DNA of 64,000 nucleotides from Parabacteroides sp. PFB2-10 (GTDB lineage Bacteria > Bacteroidota > Bacteroidia > Bacteroidales > Tannerellaceae). The stretch is from assembly GCF_029893085.1 (NCBI RefSeq), contig NZ_JARXWI010000004.1, positions 62,001 through 126,000 of the forward strand, written 5' to 3'. A program made the position numbers and the translations under genes. The notes beneath the pieces were generated by a model. That model worked only from the letters and a program-made list of their open reading frames with translations. It had not been told where the DNA came from and ran no database searches. Within the stretch, counting starts at the first letter, position 1; every line of letters starts with the position of its first letter. Positions 9,780-20,236 of this stretch are shown one piece after another.

Positions 9780-12083
9780 ATGAAAAATAGTATCCTTTTA
9801 GTATTCCTGTTTATCTGTTTGCCGGCCTTTACAGCTTGGGCCGACGACGACGTCGTATTGAATCCTTCCGATGCCAATATCATTGGGCACGTGATAGAGA
9901 AAAAAACCGGCGAACACCTCTCGTTCATCAATATCTACCTGGAAGGCACCACCATCGGAACCATGACCGATGCCACCGGCCACTACTACCTGAAGAATCT
10001 GCCGGAGGGGAAATTCCGGATATCCATGAAGTCGCTGGGGTATATCACCCAAACGAGGGAATTTACATTAAAAAAAGGGAAAACACTCGAGGTAAACTTC
10101 GACGCCGAAGAAGACGCCATTTCATTGGATGGGGTGGTTGTCTCTGCCAATCGCAACGAAACGACCCGTCGACTGGCTCCCTCATTAGTCAATGTGTTGG
10201 ATACAAAAACATTTGAAACCACCCATTCGACCACCCTGGCCGGTGGACTGAACTTCCAACCGGGCATTCGTGTGGAAAACAATTGCCAGAACTGTGGATT
10301 CCAACAGGTGCGCATCAATGGGCTGGAAGGGCCTTACACCCAGATTCTGGTGGATAGCCGACCGATATTCAGCGCCTTAACCGGCGTGTACGGGCTGGAA
10401 CAGATTCCGGCCAACATGATAGAACGTGTCGAAATCATGCGTGGCGGAGGCTCTGCGCTCTTTGGTTCTTCCGCCATTGCGGGCACCATCAATATCATCA
10501 CCAAAGAGCCTCTTCGCAATTCGGCACAAATAGCCCACTCGCTGACGATGGTAGGCGGTGAGCGTCCCGACAACAACACCACATTCAACGCTTCGTTAGT
10601 GACCGACGACCACAAAGCCGGCATCTACATTTTTGGGCAGAAGCGTTACCGTTCGGCTTACGATCACGACAACGACGGATTCACGGAGTTGGGACTTCTG
10701 AATGCCAAAACATTGGGATTCCGCTCATACCTCAAGACAAGCACCTACTCCAAACTCACCTTTGAATATCATAACATAACGGAATTTCGCCGTGGGGGCG
10801 ACCAGTTAGACCTCCAACCCCATGAAACGAATATCACGGAACAAACCGATCACGACATCAATGGCGGCGGATTGAAATTCGATCTTTTCTCGAAAGATTA
10901 CAAACACCACCTCAACCTCTATACCTCCGCGCAACATACCGCTCGCAAAAGTTATTACGGCGCCGGGTTTAACGACAAGGCATACGGCAGCACGACCGAC
11001 CTCACCTTTGTCGGGGGAGCGCAGTATTCCTACGATATGGATCACCTGCTTTTCATGCCGGCGCAACTCACCGGCGGATTGGAATACAGCTACGACGACC
11101 TGCAGGACCGTATGCTGGGATATAACCGTACGATCGAACAGACTACGCATATCGAAAGTGCCTTTCTGCAAAACGAATGGAAAAACAACCGATGGAGTTT
11201 CCTGATCGGCGGCCGTTTAGACAAACATAACCTGATCGATCATGCGATCTTCAGTCCCCGGGCAAATATGCGTTATAACCCGACCGAAAACATCAACCTG
11301 CGCCTCTCTTATTCCAGTGGTTTTCGTGCTCCACAGGCATTCGACGAAGACCTGCATATCACTGCCGTAGGGGGTGATGTGGCGCTGATCAGCCTGGCCG
11401 ACGACCTGGAAGAGGAAAACTCACAAAGCCTGAGCGCCTCTGTCGACTTTTATCATCGCTTCGGAGGGGTACAAACCAACTTTCTGGTCGAAGGGTTCTA
11501 CACAGACCTCCGGCATGTATTCATCTTAGAAGAAAATGGGCGCGACAGTCAGGGCAATCTGTTGCTCGAACGTCGCAACGGATCGGGAGCCCGTGTGATG
11601 GGGATCAATATGGAAGCTAAAGTGGCTTACTCCTGGATGCAGATACAGGCAGGCGCCACCTTGCAACGCAGTCGCTATAAAGAGGCGGAGAGCTGGAGTG
11701 AGAACGAAAATATCGAGCCGCAAAAGAAGATGTTTCGCTCGCCCGACTTCTACGGCTACTTCACTTCTACCTTCACACCGATCCGGCGACTGGGCATTTC
11801 GCTGACCGGAACCTATACCGGGAGTATGCTGGTGCAGCACTATGAAGGAGCTATCCCCGAGGATCGCGAAGAGACAACACCGACCTTCTTCGACATGAAT
11901 GTGAAACTCACCTACGATATACCGCTGTTTCGCTCCACCACCTTGCAGATCAACGGAGGCATACAAAACATCTTCAATGCCTTTCAGAGCGATCACGACA
12001 AAGGTCCCGACCGCGATGCCGGATATGTGTATGGTCCCTCTCTCCCTCGCAGCTTCTTTCTGGGATGCAAGTTGAGTTATTAA
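9780..12083 (+). CDS. TonB-dependent outer membrane receptor
   Basis: A 767-residue receptor. A signal peptide (about 1-21) is followed by a carboxypeptidase-regulatory-like beta domain (about 29-112), a plug domain (about 125-235, with the conserved NMIERVEIMRGGGSALFG) and a 22-strand type barrel that ends with an aromatic residue (KLSY). The plug contains NCQNCGFQQVRINGLEGPY, with a CxxC pair. It takes up a ligand across the outer membrane using TonB energy. The His-rich lipoprotein upstream hints at a metal or metal chelate, but no substrate can be read from sequence. The next gene, a small barrel protein, is 75 bases on and has its own promoter box. Confidence 0.92.
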   Translation: MKNSILLVFLFICLPAFTAWADDDVVLNPSDANIIGHVIEKKTGEHLSFINIYLEGTTIGTMTDATGHYYLKNLPEGKFRISMKSLGYITQTREFTLKKGKTLEVNFDAEEDAISLDGVVVSANRNETTRRLAPSLVNVLDTKTFETTHSTTLAGGLNFQPGIRVENNCQNCGFQQVRINGLEGPYTQILVDSRPIFSALTGVYGLEQIPANMIERVEIMRGGGSALFGSSAIAGTINIITKEPLRNSAQIAHSLTMVGGERPDNNTTFNASLVTDDHKAGIYIFGQKRYRSAYDHDNDGFTELGLLNAKTLGFRSYLKTSTYSKLTFEYHNITEFRRGGDQLDLQPHETNITEQTDHDINGGGLKFDLFSKDYKHHLNLYTSAQHTARKSYYGAGFNDKAYGSTTDLTFVGGAQYSYDMDHLLFMPAQLTGGLEYSYDDLQDRMLGYNRTIEQTTHIESAFLQNEWKNNRWSFLIGGRLDKHNLIDHAIFSPRANMRYNPTENINLRLSYSSGFRAPQAFDEDLHITAVGGDVALISLADDLEEENSQSLSASVDFYHRFGGVQTNFLVEGFYTDLRHVFILEENGRDSQGNLLLERRNGSGARVMGINMEAKVAYSWMQIQAGATLQRSRYKEAESWSENENIEPQKKMFRSPDFYGYFTSTFTPIRRLGISLTGTYTGSMLVQHYEGAIPEDREETTPTFFDMNVKLTYDIPLFRSTTLQINGGIQNIFNAFQSDHDKGPDRDAGYVYGPSLPRSFFLGCKLSY

Positions 12084-12130
12084 TTTCTTCCAAATATCGA
12101 CAGAATGATATGAATTTCTGCGGATGTGGT

Positions 12131-12138
12131 TATCTTTG
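12131..12138 (+). promoter_or_regulatory. -7 promoter box of the small outer membrane protein gene
   Basis: TATCTTTG matches TAnnTTTG and lies 20 bases before the ATG at 12159. The -33 region is weak. Confidence 0.5.
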
Positions 12139-12158
12139 TGGGAAACAAAGAAGAAACG

Positions 12159-12800
12159 ATGAAAAAAGCAACATTAATCGCTCTGATACTCCTATTGGCT
12201 TTTCCTGTTTGGGGGCAAATAGCATGGGGCGTACGTGCCGGAGGGTCGTATTCTTCGCTTGTGCAAAAGGTTGGCGACAAAAATGAGTCGGGCTCCCGTA
12301 TGGGATTCAGTGTGGCTGGTATGGCCGATATTCCTTTACATTTCATCTATAAGCGATTATCCGTTCGAACCGAGCTGGCTCTGGTAAACCAGGGCGGCTC
12401 TTGGTATTCGGGACAAGACATAGAGGGGATGGCTTTTTACAACAGATGCTGGTATAACTCGCTTCATATTCCGATCAACCTGGCTTGGACCTTCCCGTTT
12501 TACGATATACGGATAAGCCTGTATGCCGGTCCCTCCCTCGATTTCTCGCTATTCGGGCATATGACCAGCCGGGAAGAGAATCAGCACCTGCTTTTCGGAC
12601 ATACGGCCGAAAAAGACCTGAAGGCCTTTGACCTGGGCATCAATGCCGGATTTGCCGTTGCCTATCGGAGATACTTCCTTTCGGTCAATATCAACGGTGG
12701 CACCCTCGATCGCCGGGCGGTTGTTCGTGAAGGCGAATCGCCAGTCTATCAGAACAATGTTACCTTTTCTATCGGATATTACTTCCGCACCCATCACTGA
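12159..12800 (+). CDS. Small outer membrane beta-barrel protein
   Basis: A 213-residue secreted protein. The ATG at 12159 is preferred over the longer frame from 12126, because it begins a clean signal peptide (MKKATLIALILLLAFPVWGQ) and lies just downstream of a -7 promoter box. The mature part shows alternating hydrophobic strands with aromatic residues (LYAGPSLDFSLFG, FAVAYRRYFLSVNINGG, FSIGYYFRTHH), as in PorT/OmpA-like porin-family barrels of Bacteroidetes. The role is unknown; it may be independent of the receptor gene upstream. Confidence 0.78.
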   Translation: MKKATLIALILLLAFPVWGQIAWGVRAGGSYSSLVQKVGDKNESGSRMGFSVAGMADIPLHFIYKRLSVRTELALVNQGGSWYSGQDIEGMAFYNRCWYNSLHIPINLAWTFPFYDIRISLYAGPSLDFSLFGHMTSREENQHLLFGHTAEKDLKAFDLGINAGFAVAYRRYFLSVNINGGTLDRRAVVREGESPVYQNNVTFSIGYYFRTHH

Positions 12801-12927
12801 ATGGATTGGAGAGGCAGTGCGGTTACTCTTTTTTACACGATAAAAGGGAAAACGATGGATTGTTCCCAGGGGCTTACGCATAATTCATTAGTTTTTTGTT
12901 TCTTTGCATGAAAGATATGAAAGAGGT

Positions 12928-13683
12928 ATGGAAAATGAAGAGATGATTCTCCGGACAGAGGATCTGGTAAAGAAATACCGGACGAGAACGGTGGTAAATC
13001 ATGTTTCCATTAATGTGAAACAGGGTGAAATCGTGGGTCTGCTGGGTCCGAACGGGGCCGGTAAGACGACGACGTTTTATATGACGGTTGGACTGGTAAC
13101 GCCCAACGAAGGAAGGATATTCCTGAATGATATGGAAATCACTAAGTTTCCGGTCTATAAACGTGCCCGCCACGGTATCGGCTACCTGGCGCAGGAGGCC
13201 TCTATCTTCCGGAAGATGACGGTGGAAGACAATCTTCGTTCGGTATTGGAAATGACCGATAAGCCGATGGATTACCAAAAAGATAAACTGGAAAGCCTGA
13301 TTGCTGAATTTGGTTTGCAGAAGGTGCGCAGAAACCTGGGCGACCAGCTATCGGGAGGGGAGCGTCGTCGCGCGGAGATAGCCCGTTGCCTGGCGATCGA
13401 CCCGAAATTCATTATGCTCGACGAACCGTTTGCCGGCGTCGACCCGATTGCTGTGCAGGATATTCAAATGATTGTGGCGCAGTTGAAACACAAGAACATC
13501 GGTATTCTGATTACCGACCATAATGTGTACGAAACACTGAGTATCTGCGACCGTGCTTACCTGTTGTTTGAAGGAAAGGTGCTTTTCCAGGGATCAGCCG
13601 AGCAACTCGCTGACAATGAGATTGTGCGCGAGAAATACCTGGGTAAAGACTTTGTGTTGCGGAAAAAGGATTTCCAAGGCTAA
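12928..13683 (+). CDS. lptB: LPS export ABC transporter ATP-binding protein
   Basis: A 251-residue ATPase that drives extraction of lipopolysaccharide from the inner membrane with LptF/LptG. Walker A is [10 protein letters not shown], the signature [15 protein letters not shown], Walker [14 protein letters not shown], and the H-loop [10 protein letters not shown], all typical of LptB. The frame opens earlier with TTG at 12904, but ATG 12928 ([17 protein letters not shown]) fits homologues; ATG 12943 is also possible. It lies convergent to the lpx genes with only four bases between stop codons, which clusters lipid A synthesis with its export. Confidence 0.94.
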   Translation: MENEEMILRTEDLVKKYRTRTVVNHVSINVKQGEIVGLLGPNGAGKTTTFYMTVGLVTPNEGRIFLNDMEITKFPVYKRARHGIGYLAQEASIFRKMTVEDNLRSVLEMTDKPMDYQKDKLESLIAEFGLQKVRRNLGDQLSGGERRRAEIARCLAIDPKFIMLDEPFAGVDPIAVQDIQMIVAQLKHKNIGILITDHNVYETLSICDRAYLLFEGKVLFQGSAEQLADNEIVREKYLGKDFVLRKKDFQG

Positions 13684-13687
13684 GGCT

Positions 13688-14470
13688 CTAATCAATAGAG
13701 CCTCTTACTATACCTCTTTCAGAAGATTTAATAAAGCCGAGAATCAGATCACGCTCTTTACTCGGTTCGTATTCTGTTTCAATGCTGTGGATAGCCTGCG
13801 AGTTGTTAAGCCCGCGCGTGTAAAGCGTACGGTAGATATCCTGGATAAGGAATACCTGGTCGTTGGTGAATCCGCGCCGACGCAATCCAACAATATTAAT
13901 CCCACAATACACAATCGGGTCGCGTCCGATCAAGGTGTACGGAGGAATATCTTTCCCTACGCGCGAACCTCCCTGAATCATGACATGCGATGAGATGCGG
14001 GTGAACTGGTGTACCAGGGTTCCGCCGCTTATAATGGCATAATCATCTACCTCTACTTCGCCGGCCAACTGGGTCGCATTACCAACGATGATATGATCTT
14101 TCAGAATACAATCGTGAGCGATATGCGAATAGGCCATGATCAGACAGTGGCTGCCGACGACGGTTCTTCCTTTGGCTTTCGTTCCACGATTGATCGTGAC
14201 ACATTCACGAATGGTGGTGTGATTGCCAATCTCTACCGTTGTTTTCTCTCCCACAAATTTCAAGTCTTGCGGAATACCGGCGATAACGGCTCCGGGAAAT
14301 ATGGAACAATCACTTCCGATACGCGCACCATCCAGAATGGTGGCATGTGGGTAAATGCGACAGTTGTCACCGATAACAACATCTGCTTCAATAACGGCGA
14401 AAGGATCGATAGTTACATTCTCCCCAATCTTTGCTTCGGGATGAACAACAGCTAAAGGTGAAATACTCAT
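13688..14470 (-). CDS. lpxA: UDP-N-acetylglucosamine acyltransferase
   Basis: A 260-residue left-handed beta-helix enzyme that starts lipid A synthesis by O-acylating UDP-GlcNAc with an acyl-ACP. Hexapeptide repeats fill residues 1-190 (IGENVTIDPFAVIEADVVIG, then VVGSHCLIMAYSHIAHDC with the catalytic His region), and a helical C-terminus (YRTLYTRGLNNSQAI) follows. Last gene of the lpxD - lpxC/fabZ - lpxA run, ten bases after its neighbour, so probably cotranscribed. Confidence 0.96.
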   Translation of the reverse strand: MSISPLAVVHPEAKIGENVTIDPFAVIEADVVIGDNCRIYPHATILDGARIGSDCSIFPGAVIAGIPQDLKFVGEKTTVEIGNHTTIRECVTINRGTKAKGRTVVGSHCLIMAYSHIAHDCILKDHIIVGNATQLAGEVEVDDYAIISGGTLVHQFTRISSHVMIQGGSRVGKDIPPYTLIGRDPIVYCGINIVGLRRRGFTNDQVFLIQDIYRTLYTRGLNNSQAIHSIETEYEPSKERDLILGFIKSSERGIVRGSID

Positions 14471-14480
14471 ATCTGTATTA

Positions 14481-15866
14481 TTATTTATTTTTTATTATTT
14501 GCGCCATAAATTCCGCTTCGCTTACCAGTTTCTCGCCAACGAAGGCATATCCCTTCATCGTAGCGATGCCACGGCGGATAGGACTTGTCATCTCCAGGCG
14601 GAGGATAAGGGTATCACCCGGTACCACCTTCTGGCGGAACTTCACATTATCTATCTTCATAAAGTAGGTCGAATAGCGTTCCGGATCTTCCACGGAGTTG
14701 AGAACAAGCAATCCGCCGGCCTGTGCCATAGCTTCGACCTGCAACACACCCGGCATAACCGGTTCCTGCGGGAAGTGACCCGTGAAGAAAGGTTCGTTTG
14801 TGGTGATATTCTTAACACCCACAATGTGCTGGCTTCCTACCTCTATGATCTTATCGACCAAAAGGAAAGGATAGCGGTGCGGCAACAACTCACGGATGCG
14901 GTTGATATCCATCTCCGGAGCTATGTTCGGATCATATACCGGTGCCTGCACGTCATTTAATTTGATATCCTTGCGGATCGTACGCGCCATCTGGTTGTTG
15001 ATCTTATGTCCCGGGCGTGTAGCAATGATACGTCCGCGGATCGGCTTGCCGATCAGGGCGATATCGCCAATCACATCGATCAGTTTATGGCGAGCCGGTT
15101 CGTTGACAAACACAAGGGGTTTGTTGTTGATATAACCCATCTCCTGCACATTCTTATGCGGAAGCCCCATCATATCGGCCAGTTGATCCAATGATTCTTG
15201 CGGGATTTTCTTATCATAAATAACGATAGCGTTATCCAGATCGCCCCCTTTGATCAGGTTGTTCTGCAATAAAGCTTCCACTTCGCGCACAAAAACAAAC
15301 GTACGTGAGGCAGCCATCTCTTTTGAGAAGTCGCTCAGGTCGTCTAAAGTGGCATATTGATTGGATAATATGGGGGAGTCGAATGAGATAAGTACATTCA
15401 GACTGAATTTATCATCGGGAAGAATGATCAGGGAAGAGCCTGTCTTTTCGTCGACAACCTCTATCTTATGCTTGACAATATAAAAGTCTTTCGGGGCATC
15501 TTGCTCTTTCACACCAACCTTTTCGATCGCTTCTGTGAAGAAGATAGAGCTACCGTCCAGAATTGGAAACTCCGGAGCGTTTACTTCGATCAGGCAATTG
15601 TCGATTTCAGCTGCATACAGAGCCGCCATGGCATGCTCTATGGTGCTTATCTGCACATTGTTTTTCGCAATAACAGTACCACGCTGTGTGTTTACAACAT
15701 TTTCGGCAAGGGCGTCAATAACGGGCTGATCTTCCAGATCGACACGTTTGATCTTATATCCGTGGTGCTCTGGTGCGGGATGGAAAGTGATTTTGATATC
15801 CAGGCCTGAGTGCAGCCCTTTGCCTGCTAAAGAGAAACTATTCGCAAGCGTCTTTTGTTTTTGCAT
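14481..15866 (-). CDS. lpxC/fabZ: Bifunctional LpxC deacetylase / FabZ dehydratase
   Basis: A 461-residue fusion. The N-terminal part (about 1-290) is UDP-3-O-acyl-GlcNAc deacetylase, a zinc enzyme, with the EHAMAAL motif near 78-84 and HKLIDVIGDIALIG near 260-273 supplying further metal ligands. The C-terminal part (about 310-461) is (3R)-hydroxyacyl-ACP dehydratase with LLPHRYPFLLVD and GHFPQEPVMPGVLQVEAMAQ. The fusion is known across Bacteroidetes and links fatty acid elongation to the committed step of lipid A synthesis. It lies four bases downstream of lpxD. Confidence 0.96.
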   Translation of the reverse strand: MQKQKTLANSFSLAGKGLHSGLDIKITFHPAPEHHGYKIKRVDLEDQPVIDALAENVVNTQRGTVIAKNNVQISTIEHAMAALYAAEIDNCLIEVNAPEFPILDGSSIFFTEAIEKVGVKEQDAPKDFYIVKHKIEVVDEKTGSSLIILPDDKFSLNVLISFDSPILSNQYATLDDLSDFSKEMAASRTFVFVREVEALLQNNLIKGGDLDNAIVIYDKKIPQESLDQLADMMGLPHKNVQEMGYINNKPLVFVNEPARHKLIDVIGDIALIGKPIRGRIIATRPGHKINNQMARTIRKDIKLNDVQAPVYDPNIAPEMDINRIRELLPHRYPFLLVDKIIEVGSQHIVGVKNITTNEPFFTGHFPQEPVMPGVLQVEAMAQAGGLLVLNSVEDPERYSTYFMKIDNVKFRQKVVPGDTLILRLEMTSPIRRGIATMKGYAFVGEKLVSEAEFMAQIIKNK

Positions 15867-15870
15867 ATAC

Positions 15871-16914
15871 TTATTGATTGTTAAGTTTTTCTTTGAGTTG
15901 TTCGATCTCCCGCTGCATCTCCCCTAAGGATCTATAGATATCCGGCAGGCGGCGTATGACAGCGCTGGATTTGAAAAATGTTTTTACCTCTATGGCGGGC
16001 GAACCCATCAGGTTTGATCCCTCTTTCAGGTTGCTTATGACGCCCGACTGAGCACCCAGATTGACATTATCGCCAATCGTAATATGGCCTCCCAGGCCGA
16101 CTTGTCCGCCAAACATACAGTGCTTGCCTATTTTAGTAGAACCGGCAATACCCACTTGTGAGGCCATTACCGTGTTTTCGCCTACCTCTACGTTATGGGC
16201 AATCTGGATCAGATTGTCTAATTTCACCCCTTTGCGAATGAGGGTCGAGCCCATCACCGCACGGTCGATAGCCGTATTGGCTCCGATCTCTACGTCGTCT
16301 TCCAATACAACATTCCCCACCTGCGGGATCTTATTGTAGTTCTCTCCGTCGGGTGCGAAACCAAAACCGTCGGAACCGACCACGGCTCCGGAGTGAATAA
16401 TGCAACGATCGCCTATGCGACAGTCGGCATACACCGACACATGCGGGTAGACGATACTGTTTTCTCCTACCGTTACGTTGTCACCGATATAGGCAAACGG
16501 ATATATTTTGCTGCCGGCACCGATCTTTGCCCCTTCTCCGATATAAGCAAAACTGCCTACATAACAATCCTCTCCCAGCGAGGCGGAAGCGGCAATAGAT
16601 GCATTAGCGTCCACTCCTGTCTTCTTTGGCTTAGCCTGTTCGACCATATTCAGGAGCATGGCTAAGGAGGCATACGCATTGGCCACCCTTATCCGGGTTG
16701 CTTTCATTGGTTTTTCAGGCACAAAATCCTGGTTGACAAGGACGATACTGGCCTCTGTCTCATAAATATAATGCGCGTATTTGGGGTTGGCCAGAAAGGT
16801 GATTGAACCGGATTGGGCTTCTTCAATCTTTGAGAATGTACACACTTTTACTTCCGGATCGCCTTCCACTGTACCTTTTAAAAAAGCAGCGATTTGTTGA
16901 GCAGTAAACTCCAT
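15871..16914 (-). CDS. lpxD: UDP-3-O-(3-hydroxyacyl)glucosamine N-acyltransferase
   Basis: A 347-residue enzyme, third in lipid A synthesis. An N-terminal uridine-binding domain (about 1-100) precedes a long hexapeptide helix (about 105-310) with the catalytic region [18 protein letters not shown], then a C-terminal helix rich in Glu/Gln. The ATG at 16914 ([12 protein letters not shown]) is chosen; the open frame starts nine bases earlier at a TTG. A -7-like TATATTTG (minus strand, 16921-16928) touches this start, which suggests a very short leader or that the main promoter lies elsewhere. First gene of the lpx run. Confidence 0.95.
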   Translation of the reverse strand: MEFTAQQIAAFLKGTVEGDPEVKVCTFSKIEEAQSGSITFLANPKYAHYIYETEASIVLVNQDFVPEKPMKATRIRVANAYASLAMLLNMVEQAKPKKTGVDANASIAASASLGEDCYVGSFAYIGEGAKIGAGSKIYPFAYIGDNVTVGENSIVYPHVSVYADCRIGDRCIIHSGAVVGSDGFGFAPDGENYNKIPQVGNVVLEDDVEIGANTAIDRAVMGSTLIRKGVKLDNLIQIAHNVEVGENTVMASQVGIAGSTKIGKHCMFGGQVGLGGHITIGDNVNLGAQSGVISNLKEGSNLMGSPAIEVKTFFKSSAVIRRLPDIYRSLGEMQREIEQLKEKLNNQ

Positions 16915-17002
16915 TGCTGTCAAATATATTAATTACACTCTAATTTTACGAACTTTTCATTGTAACCAAAAATGCAAAAATGAGAAAAAATCCTCGTATC
17001 GC

Positions 17003-17845
17003 CTATGATTTGCGGAGAATTATTCCTTTATCAAGCAGATACAAGGCCATTTCCTGTTGCACTTCGCGCGCCGCTTCACGTGCTACCCGCGCAAAATCTT
17101 CCGTATGATCGGCATAGATAATCGCCCGGGAAGAATTCACTAACAGGCCGCATTGGTCGTTCATCCCGTAGCGAGCCACCTCTTCCAGACTGCCTCCCTG
17201 CGCACCAACACCGGGTACCAGCAGGAAATGATCGGGTGCACACTTACGGATATCTAAGAACATCTCACCCTGGGTCGCGCCAACCACATACATCATCTGA
17301 TCGTCTGTCGCCCATTCCTGCGACTTCTTCAATACCTTTTCAAACAGGCGCTCACCGTTGGCATCCGTCATAAACTGGAAATCCTGTGACCCTTTGTTGG
17401 AGGTCAACGCCAACAGTATAACCCAGCTCTCCGGGTACACCAGGAAAGGCTTCACACTGTCTTCGCCCATATAAGGGGCTACCGTAACGGCATCTACCTT
17501 GACATGATCGAAGAACGAACGCGCGTACATCTCGGAGGTATTACCAATATCTCCACGTTTGGCATCCGCAATAATGAATTGATCGGGATAGTTCTCCCGT
17601 ATATATCGTACTGTCTCTTCAAAAGCAAGCATTCCTTTGGTACCCAGGCTTTCGTAGAAGGCCAGGTTCGGCTTGTAAGCTACGCAGTAGTCGGCCGTTG
17701 CGTCAATGATTGCTTTATTAAACGACAGGATCGGATCTGCTTCCTGCAACAGGTGTTGGGGTATTTTCTTCAGGTCGGTATCCAGGCCGACGCACAGGAA
17801 CGATTGTTTCCTTTGTATGTTTTCGAATAGTTGTTGTTTGTTCAT
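17003..17845 (-). CDS. pyrF: Orotidine 5'-phosphate decarboxylase (type 2)
   Basis: A 280-residue enzyme that converts OMP to UMP, the last step of de novo UMP synthesis. The catalytic segment [14 protein letters not shown] lies near 95-108, and the N-terminal [12 protein letters not shown] holds substrate-binding residues; [11 protein letters not shown] is the phosphate-binding region. The ATG at 17845 is chosen over a TTG nine bases upstream. It follows prfA with 19 bases between them, in the purM-prfA-pyrF order. Confidence 0.95.
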   Translation of the reverse strand: MNKQQLFENIQRKQSFLCVGLDTDLKKIPQHLLQEADPILSFNKAIIDATADYCVAYKPNLAFYESLGTKGMLAFEETVRYIRENYPDQFIIADAKRGDIGNTSEMYARSFFDHVKVDAVTVAPYMGEDSVKPFLVYPESWVILLALTSNKGSQDFQFMTDANGERLFEKVLKKSQEWATDDQMMYVVGATQGEMFLDIRKCAPDHFLLVPGVGAQGGSLEEVARYGMNDQCGLLVNSSRAIIYADHTEDFARVAREAAREVQQEMALYLLDKGIILRKS

Positions 17846-17864
17846 AATAACCAATGAGTTATTT

Positions 17865-18950
17865 TTAGAGTTCTGATTCTTTCATTCTCTCCGCATTTTC
17901 CGCTACGATCAGGTGATCGATACAATCTTGTATGTCACCATCCATAAATGCCGAAAGATTATAAATCGTATAGTTGATACGATGATCCGTAATACGTCCC
18001 TGCGGATAGTTGTAGGTACGGATCTTCGCCGAACGGTCACCGGTCGATACCATCGTTTTTCTTTTCGATGAAATGGCCGACAGATGTTCCTGCATTTTCA
18101 TATCATAGAGACGGGTACGAAGCATCTGCAACGCCATCTCTTTGTTGGCCAACTGCGAACGCGACACCTGACATTGGATCTGTATCCCGGTAGGCTTATG
18201 ATAAAGCTGCACTTTCGTTTCCACCTTGTTTACGTTCTGTCCGCCAGCCCCGCTGGAACGGGCGGTTTGAAACTCCAGGTCGGCGGGATTGATCTCCACA
18301 TCTACCTCTTCCGCTTCGGGAAGAACGGCTACCGATGCTGCCGATGTGTGTACCCTTCCTTGTGTTTCCGTGGCCGGAATACGTTGTACCCGGTGTACGC
18401 CACTCTCATATTTAAGCGTTCCGTACACATTATCACCGCTTACGGTGAGGATTATTTCTTTGAAACCACCCGACGAGCCTTCGCTACTGCTGGTCACCTC
18501 GGTTTTCCAACCTTTCGATTCGCAATATTTCAGATACATTCGGAACAGGTCGCCGGCAAAGATCGCCGCTTCATCGCCACCGGTTCCTCCGCGTATTTCC
18601 AGAATCGCGTTTTTGCCATCTTCCGGATCGGCCGGGATCAACAGCAATTTGATCTCTTCCTCCAGTTCCGGAATCCGCCGGGTACAGTTTTCCAGTTCCT
18701 CCTTGGCCATCTCGCGCAATTCGGGATCCTGTTCGCTGTCCAAAAGCTGTCGAGCCTCTTCCATCCCGTTCAGGTTGCGAATATATTCTGCTCTTGCCTG
18801 GATGATCTTCTCCAGATCGTGATATTCCTTATTCAGCTTGACATACCGTTTCATATCGGCAATCACTGCCGGGTCGGTAATCAATGTACTTACTTCTTCG
18901 AAACGGCTTACCAGTCCGTCTAATCTATGTAATAAACTGTTATCAGCCAT
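17865..18950 (-). CDS. prfA: Peptide chain release factor 1
   Basis: A 361-residue class I release factor that reads UAA and UAG. The peptidyl-tRNA hydrolysis motif GGQ lies in [14 protein letters not shown], and the codon-recognition PAT motif in [13 protein letters not shown], which marks RF1 rather than RF2. Full length for the family. Ten bases downstream of purM and 19 upstream of pyrF, probably one transcript. Confidence 0.97.
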   Translation of the reverse strand: MADNSLLHRLDGLVSRFEEVSTLITDPAVIADMKRYVKLNKEYHDLEKIIQARAEYIRNLNGMEEARQLLDSEQDPELREMAKEELENCTRRIPELEEEIKLLLIPADPEDGKNAILEIRGGTGGDEAAIFAGDLFRMYLKYCESKGWKTEVTSSSEGSSGGFKEIILTVSGDNVYGTLKYESGVHRVQRIPATETQGRVHTSAASVAVLPEAEEVDVEINPADLEFQTARSSGAGGQNVNKVETKVQLYHKPTGIQIQCQVSRSQLANKEMALQMLRTRLYDMKMQEHLSAISSKRKTMVSTGDRSAKIRTYNYPQGRITDHRINYTIYNLSAFMDGDIQDCIDHLIVAENAERMKESEL

Positions 18951-18960
18951 TTAATTTTTA

Positions 18961-20127
18961 TCAATAAACAAAGCGACCCTTTTCGCTTTCGATGATCAGC
19001 TCGTTCGCCGGTGCCTCTTCGACATAGCCTACGATTTGTGCCTCAATGCCGAATTGACGGGATATATCGATCACCTCCCCGGCATGTTCTTCGGACAGAT
19101 AGATCTCCATGCGGTGTCCCATATTGAATACCTTATACATCTCATCCCAGCTTGTCGCGCTCTGTTCCTGAATGATACGGAACAGCGGCGGGATGGGGAA
19201 AAGATTGTTCTTTACCACCCGTTTGTTGTGTACAAAATGCATCACCTTTGTCTGAGCCCCGCCCGAACAATGAACCATCCCGTGAATCTCAGGACGTAGT
19301 TTGTCGAGCAACTGCTTGATCACCGGGGCATAGGTGCGGGTCGGCGATAAAACCATCTTACCGGCTGTCATGCCTATCTCCTCGATCACATCGGTCAACT
19401 TCAGATTCCCTGAATAAACAAGATCGTCGGGAGTTGCGTTATCATAACTTTCCGGGTATTTCTGCGTCAGGTACTTGGCAAACACATCGTGGCGCGCCGA
19501 GGTAAGCCCGTTGCTTCCCATACCGCTATTGTATTCCTTTTCGTAGGTTGCCTTCCCGTAGGATGCCAGTCCGACAATCACATCACCGCCCTGAATACGG
19601 GCATTGTCGATCACATCGGCTCTCTTCATGCGGCAGGTCACCGTGCTGTCGACGATGATGGTACGCACCAGGTCGCCCACATCGGCCGTTTCTCCACCGG
19701 TAGGATAGCATCCGAATCCCAATTCGCGCAGTTCCGCCAACAATTCGTCGGTGCCATTGATGATCTCTGCAATCACCTCGCCGGTGATTAGGTGTTTGTT
19801 GCGTCCGATGGTAGAAGAGACTAAGATATTGTCCGTCGCTCCTACGCAAAGCAGATCATCGATATTCATAATGAGTGCGTCCTGCGCAATGCCTTTCCAT
19901 ACCGAGAGATCGCCTGTCTCTTTCCAATACATATAGGCCAGGGAGGATTTGGTTCCCGCCCCATCCGCATGCATGATATTACAATAATCAGGATCACCCC
20001 CCAATATGTCAGGGATAATCTTACAGAAAGCGAAAGGGAATAATCCCTTATCGATATTCTTTATCGCATTGTGTACATCTTCTTTGGAAGCGGAAACTCC
20101 ACGCTGATTATAACGTTTGTCGCTCAT
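18961..20127 (-). CDS. purM: Phosphoribosylformylglycinamidine cyclo-ligase (AIR synthetase)
   Basis: A 388-residue enzyme of the PurM/SelD fold, making aminoimidazole ribotide from FGAM with ATP in purine synthesis. The conserved segments are HADGAGTKSSLAYMY, DALIMNIDDLLCVGA, CYPTGGETADVGD and VHCSGGAQTKV. It is longer than the E. coli enzyme (345), as usual for the Bacteroidetes form. First gene of the purM-prfA-pyrF run, with a promoter 20 bases upstream. Confidence 0.93.
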   Translation of the reverse strand: MSDKRYNQRGVSASKEDVHNAIKNIDKGLFPFAFCKIIPDILGGDPDYCNIMHADGAGTKSSLAYMYWKETGDLSVWKGIAQDALIMNIDDLLCVGATDNILVSSTIGRNKHLITGEVIAEIINGTDELLAELRELGFGCYPTGGETADVGDLVRTIIVDSTVTCRMKRADVIDNARIQGGDVIVGLASYGKATYEKEYNSGMGSNGLTSARHDVFAKYLTQKYPESYDNATPDDLVYSGNLKLTDVIEEIGMTAGKMVLSPTRTYAPVIKQLLDKLRPEIHGMVHCSGGAQTKVMHFVHNKRVVKNNLFPIPPLFRIIQEQSATSWDEMYKVFNMGHRMEIYLSEEHAGEVIDISRQFGIEAQIVGYVEEAPANELIIESEKGRFVY

Positions 20128-20147
20128 TACCTTCTGTTTTTGGGTGA

Positions 20148-20179
20148 CAAAGGTAACTCTTTAATTGTTAATTGACAAT
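20148..20179 (-). promoter_or_regulatory. Promoter of purM overlapping a heptamer tandem repeat
   Basis: Minus-strand TACCTTTG (20148-20155) with ATTG (20176-20179) 20 bases upstream as a fair -33 box. The -33 box is inside a tandem run of the heptamer ATTGACA (about 20169-20193). Confidence 0.55.
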
Positions 20180-20193
20180 TGACAATTGACAAT
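20169..20193. repeat. Heptamer tandem repeat upstream of purM
   Basis: Three to four units of a 7-base repeat (ATTGACA), the first one imperfect. Every unit offers a TTG, so the purM -33 box would survive gain or loss of a unit. Confidence 0.7.
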
Positions 20194-20236
20194 TCTTTGG
20201 TTCATACAGCTATAGAGATGGTCATTTTTCCCTCTA

